Shown one piece after another: positions 8,200-14,889 of a stretch of 64,000 bases of DNA. The position numbers and the translations under genes were made by a program. The stretch is taken from NCBI GenBank assembly GCA_963772825.1, contig CAVYYX010000011.1:255474-319473 (forward strand). The letters are read 5' to 3'. The notes below the pieces were generated by a model. That model was not told the origin of the DNA. It ran no database searches and saw nothing but the letters and a program-made list of their open reading frames with translations. Origin of the DNA: Desertimonas sp963772825. Lineage in GTDB: Bacteria > Actinomycetota > Acidimicrobiia > Acidimicrobiales > Ilumatobacteraceae. How positions within the stretch are numbered: the stretch's first letter is position 1; each line of letters opens with the position of its first letter.

Positions 8200-8762
8200 C
8201 GTGTAACCGGTGTGCCGATGCGAGCGACGAGGCGCCAGCCGAGGAGTGGCCCGACGCTGCGCAGGCAGTAGGTGGCGTGGCCGGGGAACGGATTCACGTC
8301 GGCGGGGCTCCAGTCGTCCCACTTTCCGAAGTTCGGCGTCCTGCCGAGCTGCTCGAGGACGGCGGTGATCCCGGCCTGGCAGCAGGCGATGTCCTCCTTG
8401 GTGTGCCCGCCGCTGACCCCGATGCCGCCGATGACCTCGCCGTCGACCTCGATCGGCCAGCCTCCGACGAAGATCGAGAAGCGGCCCTGGTGCATGTTCA
8501 TGATGCCGAACGCCTCCTGGCCAGGTTGGGCGTTGGTGTAGGTGTGCGTCGGGCGACGGTGGCAGGCCGCCGTGAATGCCTTGTTGATGGCGATCTCGAC
8601 GCTCGTCGGCTTGCCGTTGTCGGGTCGCTTGATGGCGATCGGCCAGCCTGCGGCGTCGCACACGCATACGACGGAGCCGACGCCGAGTTCGACGGCCTTG
8701 GCGAGCGCGGCGTCGATCGCCAGCTCGGCCTCCTCCAGTGAGAGTCGGTGGGACGTGATCAT
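8196..8762 (-). CDS. GlcG/HbpS-type heme-binding/cofactor-binding family protein
   Basis: 188 residues. Residues 1 to about 140 match the GlcG/HbpS fold: LSLEEAELAIDAALAKAVEL, the VCVCDAAGWPIAIKRPDN strand pair, AINKAFTAA, and GGWPIEVDGEVIGGIGVSGG. Members are found with glycolate and other catabolic genes; some bind heme, and many have no proved function. The last 30 or so residues (from PGHATYCLRSVGP to the end) are encoded by a copy of the dispersed repeat and have no family counterpart I recognise. Both ends overlap neighbours (ATGA), so it is translated within the operon. Confidence 0.85.
   Translation of the reverse strand: MITSHRLSLEEAELAIDAALAKAVELGVGSVVCVCDAAGWPIAIKRPDNGKPTSVEIAINKAFTAACHRRPTHTYTNAQPGQEAFGIMNMHQGRFSIFVGGWPIEVDGEVIGGIGVSGGHTKEDIACCQAGITAVLEQLGRTPNFGKWDDWSPADVNPFPGHATYCLRSVGPLLGWRLVARIGTPVTR
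8216..8291 (+). repeat. Dispersed boundary repeat, copy 2 (inside coding sequence)
   Basis: Carries GCGAGCGACGAGGCGCCAG and, at the right end, GGCGTGGCCGGGGAACG. Read on the minus strand it encodes the C-terminal tail of the GlcG-like protein, ending just before its stop codon. The middle part differs from copies 1 and 3. Confidence 0.8.
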
Positions 8763-9709
8763 CGGTCGGCCTCCAGGATCGGTTGTTGGGTGTAGCGCTG
8801 GTAGGCGAGGGCACAGACGGCGACGTCTTGGAGTGCCACGCCCTGGGTCTCGAACAGTACGGGTGCGCGGTCCGGTCGGGGAACGACGACCTTGCCGGCG
8901 GCGATGGCGTTCAGCTCGACGGCATCGGCCCACTCGAAGCGGTTCTCCGCGGCGGCTCGGATCAGGTCGCCGCACTCCGCGCGCGACCCGGTCACGTCGT
9001 CGCACACGACGGCCGAGCAGCGGCCGACGAGCTCCGGCTCGATCTCGGCGCGGTCGTACTTCGTCGCTCCGACGGCGCACACCAGAGCGTCGTCGGCGAC
9101 CGCCGCAGCGGGGAACAGTGGATCGCCCGCCGACGTCACCGTGACGACGACCTGGGCACCGTCGACCGCGACACCGGCGTCGCTCAGCGTCACCGTGCTG
9201 ACGCCGTCGGCCTGAACGCGACCAGCGAGGACGTCGACTGCCGATGGCGTCCGCCCACAGATGCGTAGCTCGGCCAGCTGGGGGAGTGTCCGGAGCAGCA
9301 TCTCGACGTGCGGCCAGGCCTGGTGGCCGGTGCCGATGACGGTCGCCACCGAGGCGTGCGGGGCGGCGAGGTGGCGGATCGCCAGCGAGGAGGCGGCGGC
9401 GGTTCTCAGCAGCGTGACCGCATCGCCGTCGAGGGTGGCGAGGAGGTCGCCCTCGATGTCGAACAGGGCGTTGAGGAACGTGAACCGTCCGGCGTGGGTG
9501 GCGTACAGCTTGCCGCCGCAGAACGGCGGCACGACGGCCGCCATCGCCGATGCCATCCCACCGCCCGCGCCAGAAGCCCGCACCCGCTGGGTGGTCGCGG
9601 CCGCGCCACGCCCCCAGGCGGCGAATGCCTCGTCGACGGCGCGCTCGGCGGCGACGGGGTCGACGAGCCCGGCGATGGTGCGATCGTCGAGGTGCAACAC
9701 GGATTGCAT
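8759..9709 (-). CDS. Ornithine cyclodeaminase / mu-crystallin family protein
   Basis: 316 residues, typical family length. The N-terminal dimerisation half has PPFCGGKLYATHAGRF, where related enzymes have the Lys and Arg that bind the substrate carboxylate. The NAD(P) motif is VIGTGHQAW, and CAVGATKYDRAEIEPELVGR is the usual late motif. Family reactions include ornithine cyclodeamination, ketimine reduction and alanine/amino-acid dehydrogenation; which applies is not clear. The annotated ATG (9709) lies within operator 2; a GTG three codons on (9700) would give a leaderless alternative. It heads the leftward metabolic operon 9709 to 5984. Confidence 0.9.
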   Translation of the reverse strand: MQSVLHLDDRTIAGLVDPVAAERAVDEAFAAWGRGAAATTQRVRASGAGGGMASAMAAVVPPFCGGKLYATHAGRFTFLNALFDIEGDLLATLDGDAVTLLRTAAASSLAIRHLAAPHASVATVIGTGHQAWPHVEMLLRTLPQLAELRICGRTPSAVDVLAGRVQADGVSTVTLSDAGVAVDGAQVVVTVTSAGDPLFPAAAVADDALVCAVGATKYDRAEIEPELVGRCSAVVCDDVTGSRAECGDLIRAAAENRFEWADAVELNAIAAGKVVVPRPDRAPVLFETQGVALQDVAVCALAYQRYTQQPILEADR

Positions 9710-9716
9710 ACAGTAT
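9708..9716. promoter_or_regulatory. Probable GntR operator, site 2
   Basis: ATACAGTAT is the exact reverse complement of the core ATACTGTAT beside the GntR gene. It lies in the 12-base divergent space between the OCD-family gene and the MFS gene and touches the OCD start codon. One bound protein could block both genes. Binding is inferred from sequence identity only. Confidence 0.65.
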
Positions 9717-9721
9717 CCGAG

Positions 9722-10957
9722 ATGCCTCCCGACGCGAGCGACGAGGCGCCAGCCGAGGAGCGGCCATCAACTGCGCGGGCAGATTGTGGCGTGGCCGGAG
9801 AACGCAATGAGCGGCCCCGGTGGGGTGCGTTCGCGCTCGTCTGCCTCGCCTATCTGGGGGTCACGGTCGGCGAGCAGGCGCTCTCCCCCGTGATGCCGGA
9901 GGTCGCCGCCGAGTTCGGGGTGACCGAGGGACAGTCTGGGGTCGCCTTCGGTCTTCTGGCCCTGTCGATCGCCGCCGCCAACCTGGTCGGCGGTGCCGTC
10001 GTCGGGCGCTTCGGCCCGCGGGCGCTGATGCTCGCCGGACTCGCGGCGACGACAGCCGGCAGCGTTGTCGCTGCTGTCGCGTCGGGCTTCGCCCTCGTCG
10101 TGGCCGCCCAGGTCCTCCTCGGCGCCGGTGCCGGTCTGTACTTCCCGGCCGGCTTGCAAGCCGTGCCGGCCGTGGCGGGATCGGGGCGCCGCGGGTTCGC
10201 CATGGGCCTCTACGGCGTGGCGTTCTCAGCCGGGTTGACGGTCGCCGCCGTGCTCGGGGCGATCGGCGCGGCGAGCAGTTGGCGCCTCGCCTTCTGGTGC
10301 GCTGGTGGACTCGCCGCCGCAGCATTCGTGGCGACGTGGGCGGTGCGGTTGGGCCCCCCGACGGGGGCTCCGGTGTCGCTGCGCTTCCCGGCCAAAGCGG
10401 TCGTCGGCTTGCCCACCGTGATCGGCGCCGTCGGGGCCGTCTGTCAGTACGGGGCGATCCCGTTCCTCACGACGTTCGCCGTTTCCGAGTGGGGCCTACG
10501 GGCCGGCCAGGCCGCCGCCTTGCTGGCGGTCGGTCGGGTCCTCTCGATCCTCGCCAAGGTGCTGTCCGGTGCCAGCAGCGACCGTCGCGGCCCGATCGCC
10601 AGCGCTCAGACCACCGCCCTCGTCGTCGGGCTCACCGGGATCGCCTGGGTCACGTTGCCGGCCGGGTGGCCGGCCTACGCCTGCGCCGCCGTTTTCGCCG
10701 GCGCCGTGAGCTCGTTCTTCCCGATCGCCAACATGGTCGCCGTCGACTACTTCGGCACCAACGGTCCGGCGCTCGGGGCCTACCGCTCGGCGCAGATCGG
10801 CATCGGGGCGGCGGCCGGATGGTTGATCGGGCGCGTCGGCGAGACCGTCGGGCTGCGCGCGACGCTGCTCGTCGCCGTGGCGTCGCCCCTCCTGCTCATC
10901 GTCGCCCTCCACCGCCGCCCGAGGCCCGCCGCCACGCAGCGACCGATGGGTGTGTAG
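9722..10957 (+). CDS. Major facilitator superfamily transporter
   Basis: About 411 residues with 12 predicted membrane helices. It has the conserved loop GRFGPRALMLAG after helix 2 and a second-half equivalent, SDRRGPIASA. The membrane part begins at RWGAFALVCLAYLG; the preceding 35 residues (MPPDASDEAPAEER and on) are encoded by the dispersed repeat. A GTG at 9791 is in frame and would give a shorter, more usual N-terminus, so the true start is uncertain. The stop lies inside a palindrome (10942-10989). It is likely an uptake or efflux carrier for the pathway substrate or product, sharing operator 2 with the divergent operon. Confidence 0.88.
   Translation: MPPDASDEAPAEERPSTARADCGVAGERNERPRWGAFALVCLAYLGVTVGEQALSPVMPEVAAEFGVTEGQSGVAFGLLALSIAAANLVGGAVVGRFGPRALMLAGLAATTAGSVVAAVASGFALVVAAQVLLGAGAGLYFPAGLQAVPAVAGSGRRGFAMGLYGVAFSAGLTVAAVLGAIGAASSWRLAFWCAGGLAAAAFVATWAVRLGPPTGAPVSLRFPAKAVVGLPTVIGAVGAVCQYGAIPFLTTFAVSEWGLRAGQAAALLAVGRVLSILAKVLSGASSDRRGPIASAQTTALVVGLTGIAWVTLPAGWPAYACAAVFAGAVSSFFPIANMVAVDYFGTNGPALGAYRSAQIGIGAAAGWLIGRVGETVGLRATLLVAVASPLLLIVALHRRPRPAATQRPMGV
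9729..9812 (+). repeat. Dispersed boundary repeat, copy 3 (encodes MFS N-terminus)
   Basis: GCGAGCGACGAGGCGCCAG at the left and GGCGTGGCCGGAGAACGCAA at the right match copy 1 closely. It lies exactly at the 5' end of the MFS gene. The residues it encodes have the same frame as the translation of copy 1, giving an ASDEAPAEER stretch. Confidence 0.8.
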
Positions 10958-10989
10958 GGGACCGTTCCGTCCCCTGAACACCCATCGGT
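10942..10989. terminator. Palindrome, copy 2; bidirectional terminator between convergent genes
   Basis: ACCGATGGGTGT (10942-10953) pairs with ACACCCATCGGT (10978-10989), and an inner AGGGGAC pairs with GTCCCCT around the loop CGTTCC. It contains the TAG of the MFS gene and ends 2 bases before the stop of the convergent gene. It is near-identical to 3489-3536. Confidence 0.75.
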
Positions 10990-10991
10990 GC

Positions 10992-12380
10992 TCAGACACC
11001 GAGGGCGGCGCCGACGGTGCGTGGGTCGGCAGCGCCGACGATCGCCTCGCCGGCGACGGGGACGGCGATCACCTGTTGGGCGCACGGCAACCCCCACCGT
11101 CCGACTCGCGCTGCCCGTGGTGCTGCGGCTGCGAGGTCGTCGGCATCGACGTCGTCGAAGCCGGCCTCGATGCGGACACCGTCATCTACGGGCAGCCACT
11201 CCCAGCGTGGTGCCGTCACGAGGATTCCTGGTGCGGTCTCGCCGTCGATGATCCCCTGGAGCAGCTGTGCGTTCCAGGGGACCTGGTTGTCGCCGCCGGG
11301 GGTGCCCCCGAGAAATGCCGGTCCGTCGTCGGCGGCGGTCATCCAGGCGTGCAGGGTCGTCGCCGGGCGGCGTCCCGCGTGCGGGAAGTTCGGGTGGTCG
11401 GGCTCCGGAGTGAACCCGCGCCCGGCGCGGTTGGCGAGAACGAGGTCGTAGGCGCCGACGACGAGGCCGCTGCCGTAACGCGGGTAGGAGTTGGAGTGGA
11501 CGACGACGACGGCGTTGCCGTCGCGGTCGGCAGCGCTGACGATCGACGTGCCGGACGGGTCGGCCAACGCGTCACGCTGGTCGGCGATCGCCGCCAACAC
11601 ACGTCGGTATTGCGTTGCCGGGGCATCGCCCGGGGCTGCTGCGGCGAGGGCAGCGAGAAGTGTGGGGCCATAGGTCGGCGCAGGTGTTGCCCAGACGATG
11701 CGGGATCCGGTCCGCACCTCGGCGCACCCCGTCCACTCGGCTCGCGTTGTGTTGTGAAGATCGGAGTGCGCGAGGACTCCGCCATGCCGTTGCACCGTGG
11801 CGATGATGGCGTCACCGACCGGCCCGTCGAGGAACCGGTCGCCGAGCTCGACGAAGCTGGCCAGGGCGGCCGCCAGTCCGGGCAGACGCACGAGCGCTCC
11901 TGCTTCGGTTGGCGCGTCGCCAGGCAGGAACACCGTGCCGTCCGGGTTCCACCGGCGGAGCAGTTCGACGCTCGCCATGGTGAGGCGATGGTTGACGGCC
12001 GCCCAGGGAAACCCGTCCGTCGCCAGTTCGATCGCCGGGCCAGCGATTCGTTCGAGCGGCAGCCTCCCGGCCGCGGCGAGGGCGCGGTAGCCCGCCGGCG
12101 CAGCCGGCGGTCCCACCGACGCCGGTCCGGTATCGCTCCACGCTCCGGCGCGGGCGATATCGGCGAGGCCCCGGGGTGCCCCACCGATCGCCAGCAGCGC
12201 CTCGGGGTGCGTCGATCCGGCACGCCGGACGATGGCCACGAGGTCGCCACCGAGACCGCACTTCGACGGCAACAGCACCGTCTCGGCGAGCGCCGCCGTC
12301 ACCGCCGCGTCGAAGGCGTTGCCGCCGTCACGCATCGCCGAAGCGCCGGCCTGAGCGGCCAATGGCGCGGCGGCGCACAC
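10992..12380 (-). CDS. Gamma-glutamyltransferase-like Ntn hydrolase
   Basis: About 462 residues from the GTG at 12380; the frame stays open further upstream, so the start is uncertain. The large-subunit landmark APLAAQAGASAMRDGGNAFD and the later GLGGDLVAIV match GGT. The autocleavage region reads GTSIVSAADRDGNAVVVV; aligned with the usual TTH.SVVD.DGNAV, the nucleophile would be Ser or the preceding Thr. FLGGTPGGDNQVPWNAQLLQ is the small-subunit glycine motif. The protein is shorter than typical GGT (over 500). An ATG at 12475 overlaps the upstream stop but is out of frame. It may hydrolyse a gamma-glutamyl amide; no signal peptide is evident. Confidence 0.82.
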   Translation of the reverse strand: MCAAAPLAAQAGASAMRDGGNAFDAAVTAALAETVLLPSKCGLGGDLVAIVRRAGSTHPEALLAIGGAPRGLADIARAGAWSDTGPASVGPPAAPAGYRALAAAGRLPLERIAGPAIELATDGFPWAAVNHRLTMASVELLRRWNPDGTVFLPGDAPTEAGALVRLPGLAAALASFVELGDRFLDGPVGDAIIATVQRHGGVLAHSDLHNTTRAEWTGCAEVRTGSRIVWATPAPTYGPTLLAALAAAAPGDAPATQYRRVLAAIADQRDALADPSGTSIVSAADRDGNAVVVVHSNSYPRYGSGLVVGAYDLVLANRAGRGFTPEPDHPNFPHAGRRPATTLHAWMTAADDGPAFLGGTPGGDNQVPWNAQLLQGIIDGETAPGILVTAPRWEWLPVDDGVRIEAGFDDVDADDLAAAAPRAARVGRWGLPCAQQVIAVPVAGEAIVGAADPRTVGAALGV

Positions 12381-12457
12381 AACCCCGCGAGCCCCGCGGC
12401 CCGTGCATTGCTCCGCCAGTCGGGACAGGAAGACATGCGTTCCGAGGAGGGCGGCGA

Positions 12458-12502
12458 TAGCGAGTGAGCGGTCATGCGCGGCCTGCGTGGCCGGGGAACA
12501 CA
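12458..12502 (+). repeat. Dispersed boundary repeat, copy 4 (partial)
   Basis: Only the right block is well kept: GGCCTGCGTGGCCGGGGAAC, preceded by a reduced left block (GCGAGTGAGCGG). It covers the 3' end of the SnoaL-like gene (supplying the FPGHAGRA C-terminus) and the gap before the GGT-like gene. Confidence 0.7.
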
Positions 12503-12921
12503 GTTGGCGGTACGAGCGAGAAGTGCGTGTGCACGCCGAGCCACGGATCGCCCGGCGAGTCGCGTCGCAACACGACGGTGGCGCGGCCAGGGCGCGCAAA
12601 CGGTGTCCCGTCGTCAGCCCTGCCGACGGAGTCCCAGGGCACGACGGCGACCGCCTGACGGCCGTCCGGGGAGGCGATCACGACCAGCTCGTCGACGCGG
12701 AACGCAAACCCGTCGATCCGCGGCCAGACGTTGCGCCATTGCTGCTCCTCGAGCTCGTCGAGGCCGTGGACGACTTCGGCGAAGGTGCCGAAGGAGACGA
12801 CGTCGGGGGAGAAGCGGCGCCGAGCCGTCGACATGTCGACGCCGGCGACCTCGGCGCCCCACGCGGCGATCCAGGCGCCCACCGTCGATTCGATCGACGC
12901 AGTGTCCGGAGGGTCTTGCAT
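12472..12921 (-). CDS. SnoaL/NTF2-like fold protein
   Basis: 149 residues from the ATG at 12921. The pattern IESTVGAWIAAWGAEVAGVD, then RRFSPDVVSFGTF, EEQQWRNVWPRIDGFAF, and a final strand VHTHFSLVP fits a SnoaL-like cone fold (alpha+beta barrel). These proteins are isomerases, dehydratases, hydrolases or non-catalytic partners, so no reaction is assigned. The final FPGHAGRA comes from the dispersed repeat. It is divergent from the diiron-protein gene, with operator 3 between them, and upstream of the GGT-like gene on the same strand. Confidence 0.75.
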   Translation of the reverse strand: MQDPPDTASIESTVGAWIAAWGAEVAGVDMSTARRRFSPDVVSFGTFAEVVHGLDELEEQQWRNVWPRIDGFAFRVDELVVIASPDGRQAVAVVPWDSVGRADDGTPFARPGRATVVLRRDSPGDPWLGVHTHFSLVPPTVFPGHAGRA

Positions 12922-12934
12922 CCTGGTTGAGAAA

Positions 12935-12947
12935 GTATACAGTATAC
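12935..12947. promoter_or_regulatory. Probable GntR operator, site 3
   Basis: GTATACAGTATAC is a 13-bp palindrome with the same ATACAGTAT core as sites 1 and 2. It lies between the divergent SnoaL-like gene (start 12921) and the diiron-protein gene (start 13003), which puts both in the candidate GntR regulon. Confidence 0.7.
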
Positions 12948-13002
12948 GATGATGGCGATGTGCCCCCGTCGAGCCGTGGCACCTGGCGAAAGGTAGACGA
13001 CG

Positions 13003-13764
13003 ATGACCGAGCTGCTCTCCAAGGACGACTTCCGCACGGCGTTGGAGGACGCCATCAAGGGCCGCGAGGCGAAGAACGCCTCGTTCAGCCTGGCGTGGGC
13101 CAACGGTGAGCTGAAGCGCGAGCACTTCGCCCGGTGGGCCGAGAACCACTACCACTACGTCGGCCCGTTCGCCGACTATCTCGGGTACATCTACGCCAAC
13201 ACCCCCGACCACGCCACCGACGCCAAGGACTTCCTCCTCCAGAACATGTACGAGGAGGAGCTCTCCGACGTCCGCCACACGGACCTGCTGATTCGCTTCG
13301 CCGAGGCGTGCGGCACGACTCGCGAACGGGTCACCGACCCGCGCAACATGAACGCTGTGACGCGTGGTCTGCAGGGGTGGTGCTACGCGACGGCGATGCG
13401 CGAGCACTTCGCCGTCGCCACCGCTGCACTCGTCGTCGGCCTGGAATCGCAGGTGCCGGCGATCTACCGCAAGCAGTACCCGCCGTTGCTCGAGAAGTAC
13501 GGCTTCTCCGAGGACGACACCGAGTTCTTCGACCTGCACATCACGTCCGACGAGGTCCACGGCGAGCGCGGTTACCAGATCGTCCTCGACTACGCCGACA
13601 CGCCCGAACTTCAACAGCGGTCGCTCGACATCGTCCGGGCGGGCGCCGAGATGCGCTTCTCGTACACCAAGGCGCTCTACGACACGTACGTTGCCGCCGA
13701 CCTCGGGCCGGAAGGGCCCAAGGACAGCGCCGACGCTGACCTGCTCAGCCTCGGCACGGGCTGA
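13003..13764 (+). CDS. Heme-oxygenase-fold (PqqC/TenA-like) putative diiron oxidase
   Basis: 253 residues, all helical. Metal-ligand pattern of heme-oxygenase-like diiron enzymes is visible: Glu in MYEEELSDVRH (E84-86) with His92, Glu148 in VVGLESQVPAIY, and His179 with Asp183/His186 in LHITSDEVHGERG. PqqC itself lacks metal, but this six-ligand set resembles diiron members such as UndA, BesC or the CADD group. ATG 13003 has GAAAGG upstream. The stop overlaps the ferredoxin start (TGATG). It probably activates O2 for oxidation or C-C/C-N cleavage of the pathway substrate; specificity is unknown and the diiron assignment is inferred from ligands. Confidence 0.85.
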   Translation: MTELLSKDDFRTALEDAIKGREAKNASFSLAWANGELKREHFARWAENHYHYVGPFADYLGYIYANTPDHATDAKDFLLQNMYEEELSDVRHTDLLIRFAEACGTTRERVTDPRNMNAVTRGLQGWCYATAMREHFAVATAALVVGLESQVPAIYRKQYPPLLEKYGFSEDDTEFFDLHITSDEVHGERGYQIVLDYADTPELQQRSLDIVRAGAEMRFSYTKALYDTYVAADLGPEGPKDSADADLLSLGTG

Positions 13765-14180
13765 TGCCCACGATCCGCTTCGTCACCAGCAACGCTGCGG
13801 TCGACTTTCCCGAAGGCGACGACGTCAACCTGCTGCGCGTCGCGATCCGCAACGACTGCAACGTCCCCTACAAGTGCGCCAGTGGCAATTGCGGCACCGA
13901 TCGTGTCCTCGTTGTCGACGGTGCCGAGAACCTCAGCCCCCCGCGCAAACGCGAGCGCGAGCGGCTCGGCGAGTTGCTCGACCAGGGCTACCGGCTGTGC
14001 TGCCAGACCTATGCGATGGGTGATGTGAGCATCACGTGGGATCCCGAACAGAAGGCACTCGACGACCGCTGGGTCGACAAGTCGCTGCCGTCGAAGGCCG
14101 ACGAGGCGCTCAAGCGACGGTGGCTGTCGGCGGCCGACACCGCCGGTGCCGAACGGATGCTCGAGTCCGAGGCGGACTAG
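13764..14180 (+). CDS. [2Fe-2S] ferredoxin-like protein with atypical ligand set
   Basis: 138 residues; plant-type ferredoxin fold. The cluster loop reads YKCASGNCGTDRVLV: the first two cysteines of C-x4-C-x2-C are present but the third position is Asp. Two adjacent cysteines follow at YRLCCQTYAMGDV, one matching the usual fourth ligand. The start overlaps the diiron gene stop, so the two are coexpressed. It is the obvious electron donor to the diiron protein. The C-terminal 40 residues are charged and have no recognised motif. Whether Asp, or another Cys, serves as ligand cannot be told from sequence. Confidence 0.85.
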   Translation: MPTIRFVTSNAAVDFPEGDDVNLLRVAIRNDCNVPYKCASGNCGTDRVLVVDGAENLSPPRKRERERLGELLDQGYRLCCQTYAMGDVSITWDPEQKALDDRWVDKSLPSKADEALKRRWLSAADTAGAERMLESEAD

Positions 14181-14204
14181 CACGGTGAGTGATCCGGAGG
14201 CGAC

Positions 14205-14335
14205 CACCGATGCGAGCGACCGAGCGTAGACAGGCCGGGGAAGCGGTCGATGTGGACGACGCTGGGGTGTCACCGATGCGAGCGACCGGAGCGAGCGGAG
14301 GACGACGCGCGGCCTGCGTGGCCGGGGAACGCTTC
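14205..14335 (+). repeat. Dispersed boundary repeat, copy 5 (left block duplicated)
   Basis: The left block, CCGATGCGAGCGACC, occurs twice (about 14207 and 14273), and the right block GGCCTGCGTGGCCGGGGAAC follows the second. It lies across the 5' end of the Rieske gene and interrupts an in-frame GTG start at 14184 with a TAG at 14226. Confidence 0.75.
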
Positions 14336-14687
14336 AAACTGGCTGGATGTTGGGGACGTCGCCGAGGTCGTCAAGCGCAAGAAGTTCGTCGTCGGTCCTG
14401 ACGAGCGCCCGATCGTCGTGATCACCCACGACAACTGCGTGTACGCGATGGACAACGTCTGCATCCACAAGCAGCGCGAGCTCGTCAAGGGCGTGATCCT
14501 TGGCGACCGGATCGTCTGCCCGGGGCATCAGTGGTCGTTCCAACTGAGCACCGGCTGGGAGGCCAAGATGGAGCAGTACCAGCCGGCCTACCCGGTGCGG
14601 GTCAACGACGACGGCCGCGTCGAGGTCGATGTCGCCAATCCCAGCGTGTCCCGACCAACCGACGTCGAGCCCGACACCGTCCGCTAG
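14250..14687 (+). CDS. Rieske [2Fe-2S] protein (nitrite-reductase small-subunit-like)
   Basis: About 145 residues. The Rieske cluster boxes are complete: CIHK (C-x-H) and CPGHQW (C-x2-H), separated by 19 residues as is usual. The conserved domain begins at WLDVGDVAEVVKRKKF; the preceding 30 residues, starting from the ATG at 14250, are encoded by a dispersed repeat. An upstream GTG (14184, reading MSDPEATTDASD) is in the same frame but ends at a TAG in the repeat, so the original start may have been displaced. Third gene of the diiron-ferredoxin-Rieske set; probably an electron carrier to the oxidase or a partner reductase. Confidence 0.85.
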   Translation: MWTTLGCHRCERPERAEDDARPAWPGNASNWLDVGDVAEVVKRKKFVVGPDERPIVVITHDNCVYAMDNVCIHKQRELVKGVILGDRIVCPGHQWSFQLSTGWEAKMEQYQPAYPVRVNDDGRVEVDVANPSVSRPTDVEPDTVR

Positions 14688-14691
14688 AACC

Positions 14692-14770
14692 CGTTCTGGG
14701 CGGCGTCGGGTCCGGAATCGCCTGGTTCGGCCGCCCGGTTGCCGATTCGGATCGCGGGCCGCCCAGAACG
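14692..14770. terminator. Long-loop hairpin after the Rieske gene
   Basis: CGTTCTGGGCGGC (14692-14704) is the exact reverse complement of GCCGCCCAGAACG (14758-14770). The loop contains a further short stem, GAATCG with CGATTC. It begins 4 bases after the Rieske stop and separates the catabolic locus from gltB. Confidence 0.65.
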
Positions 14771-14889
14771 AGAACGGTGCGGGCGATCCTCGATCCTCTA
14801 GACTGGCGATTCACCGTTCGGGCCAATGTCGTCCCGGGCACCCACCCAAGCCGACCGCTTCGACTTTCGTGGACGAGGACGACAACCGA

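Noticed and set aside
12299..12544. ATG at 12475 as the GGT-like gene start
   Set aside because: It overlaps the upstream stop nicely but is out of frame with the GGT domain and runs into an unrelated peptide; GTG 12380 keeps the domain frame.
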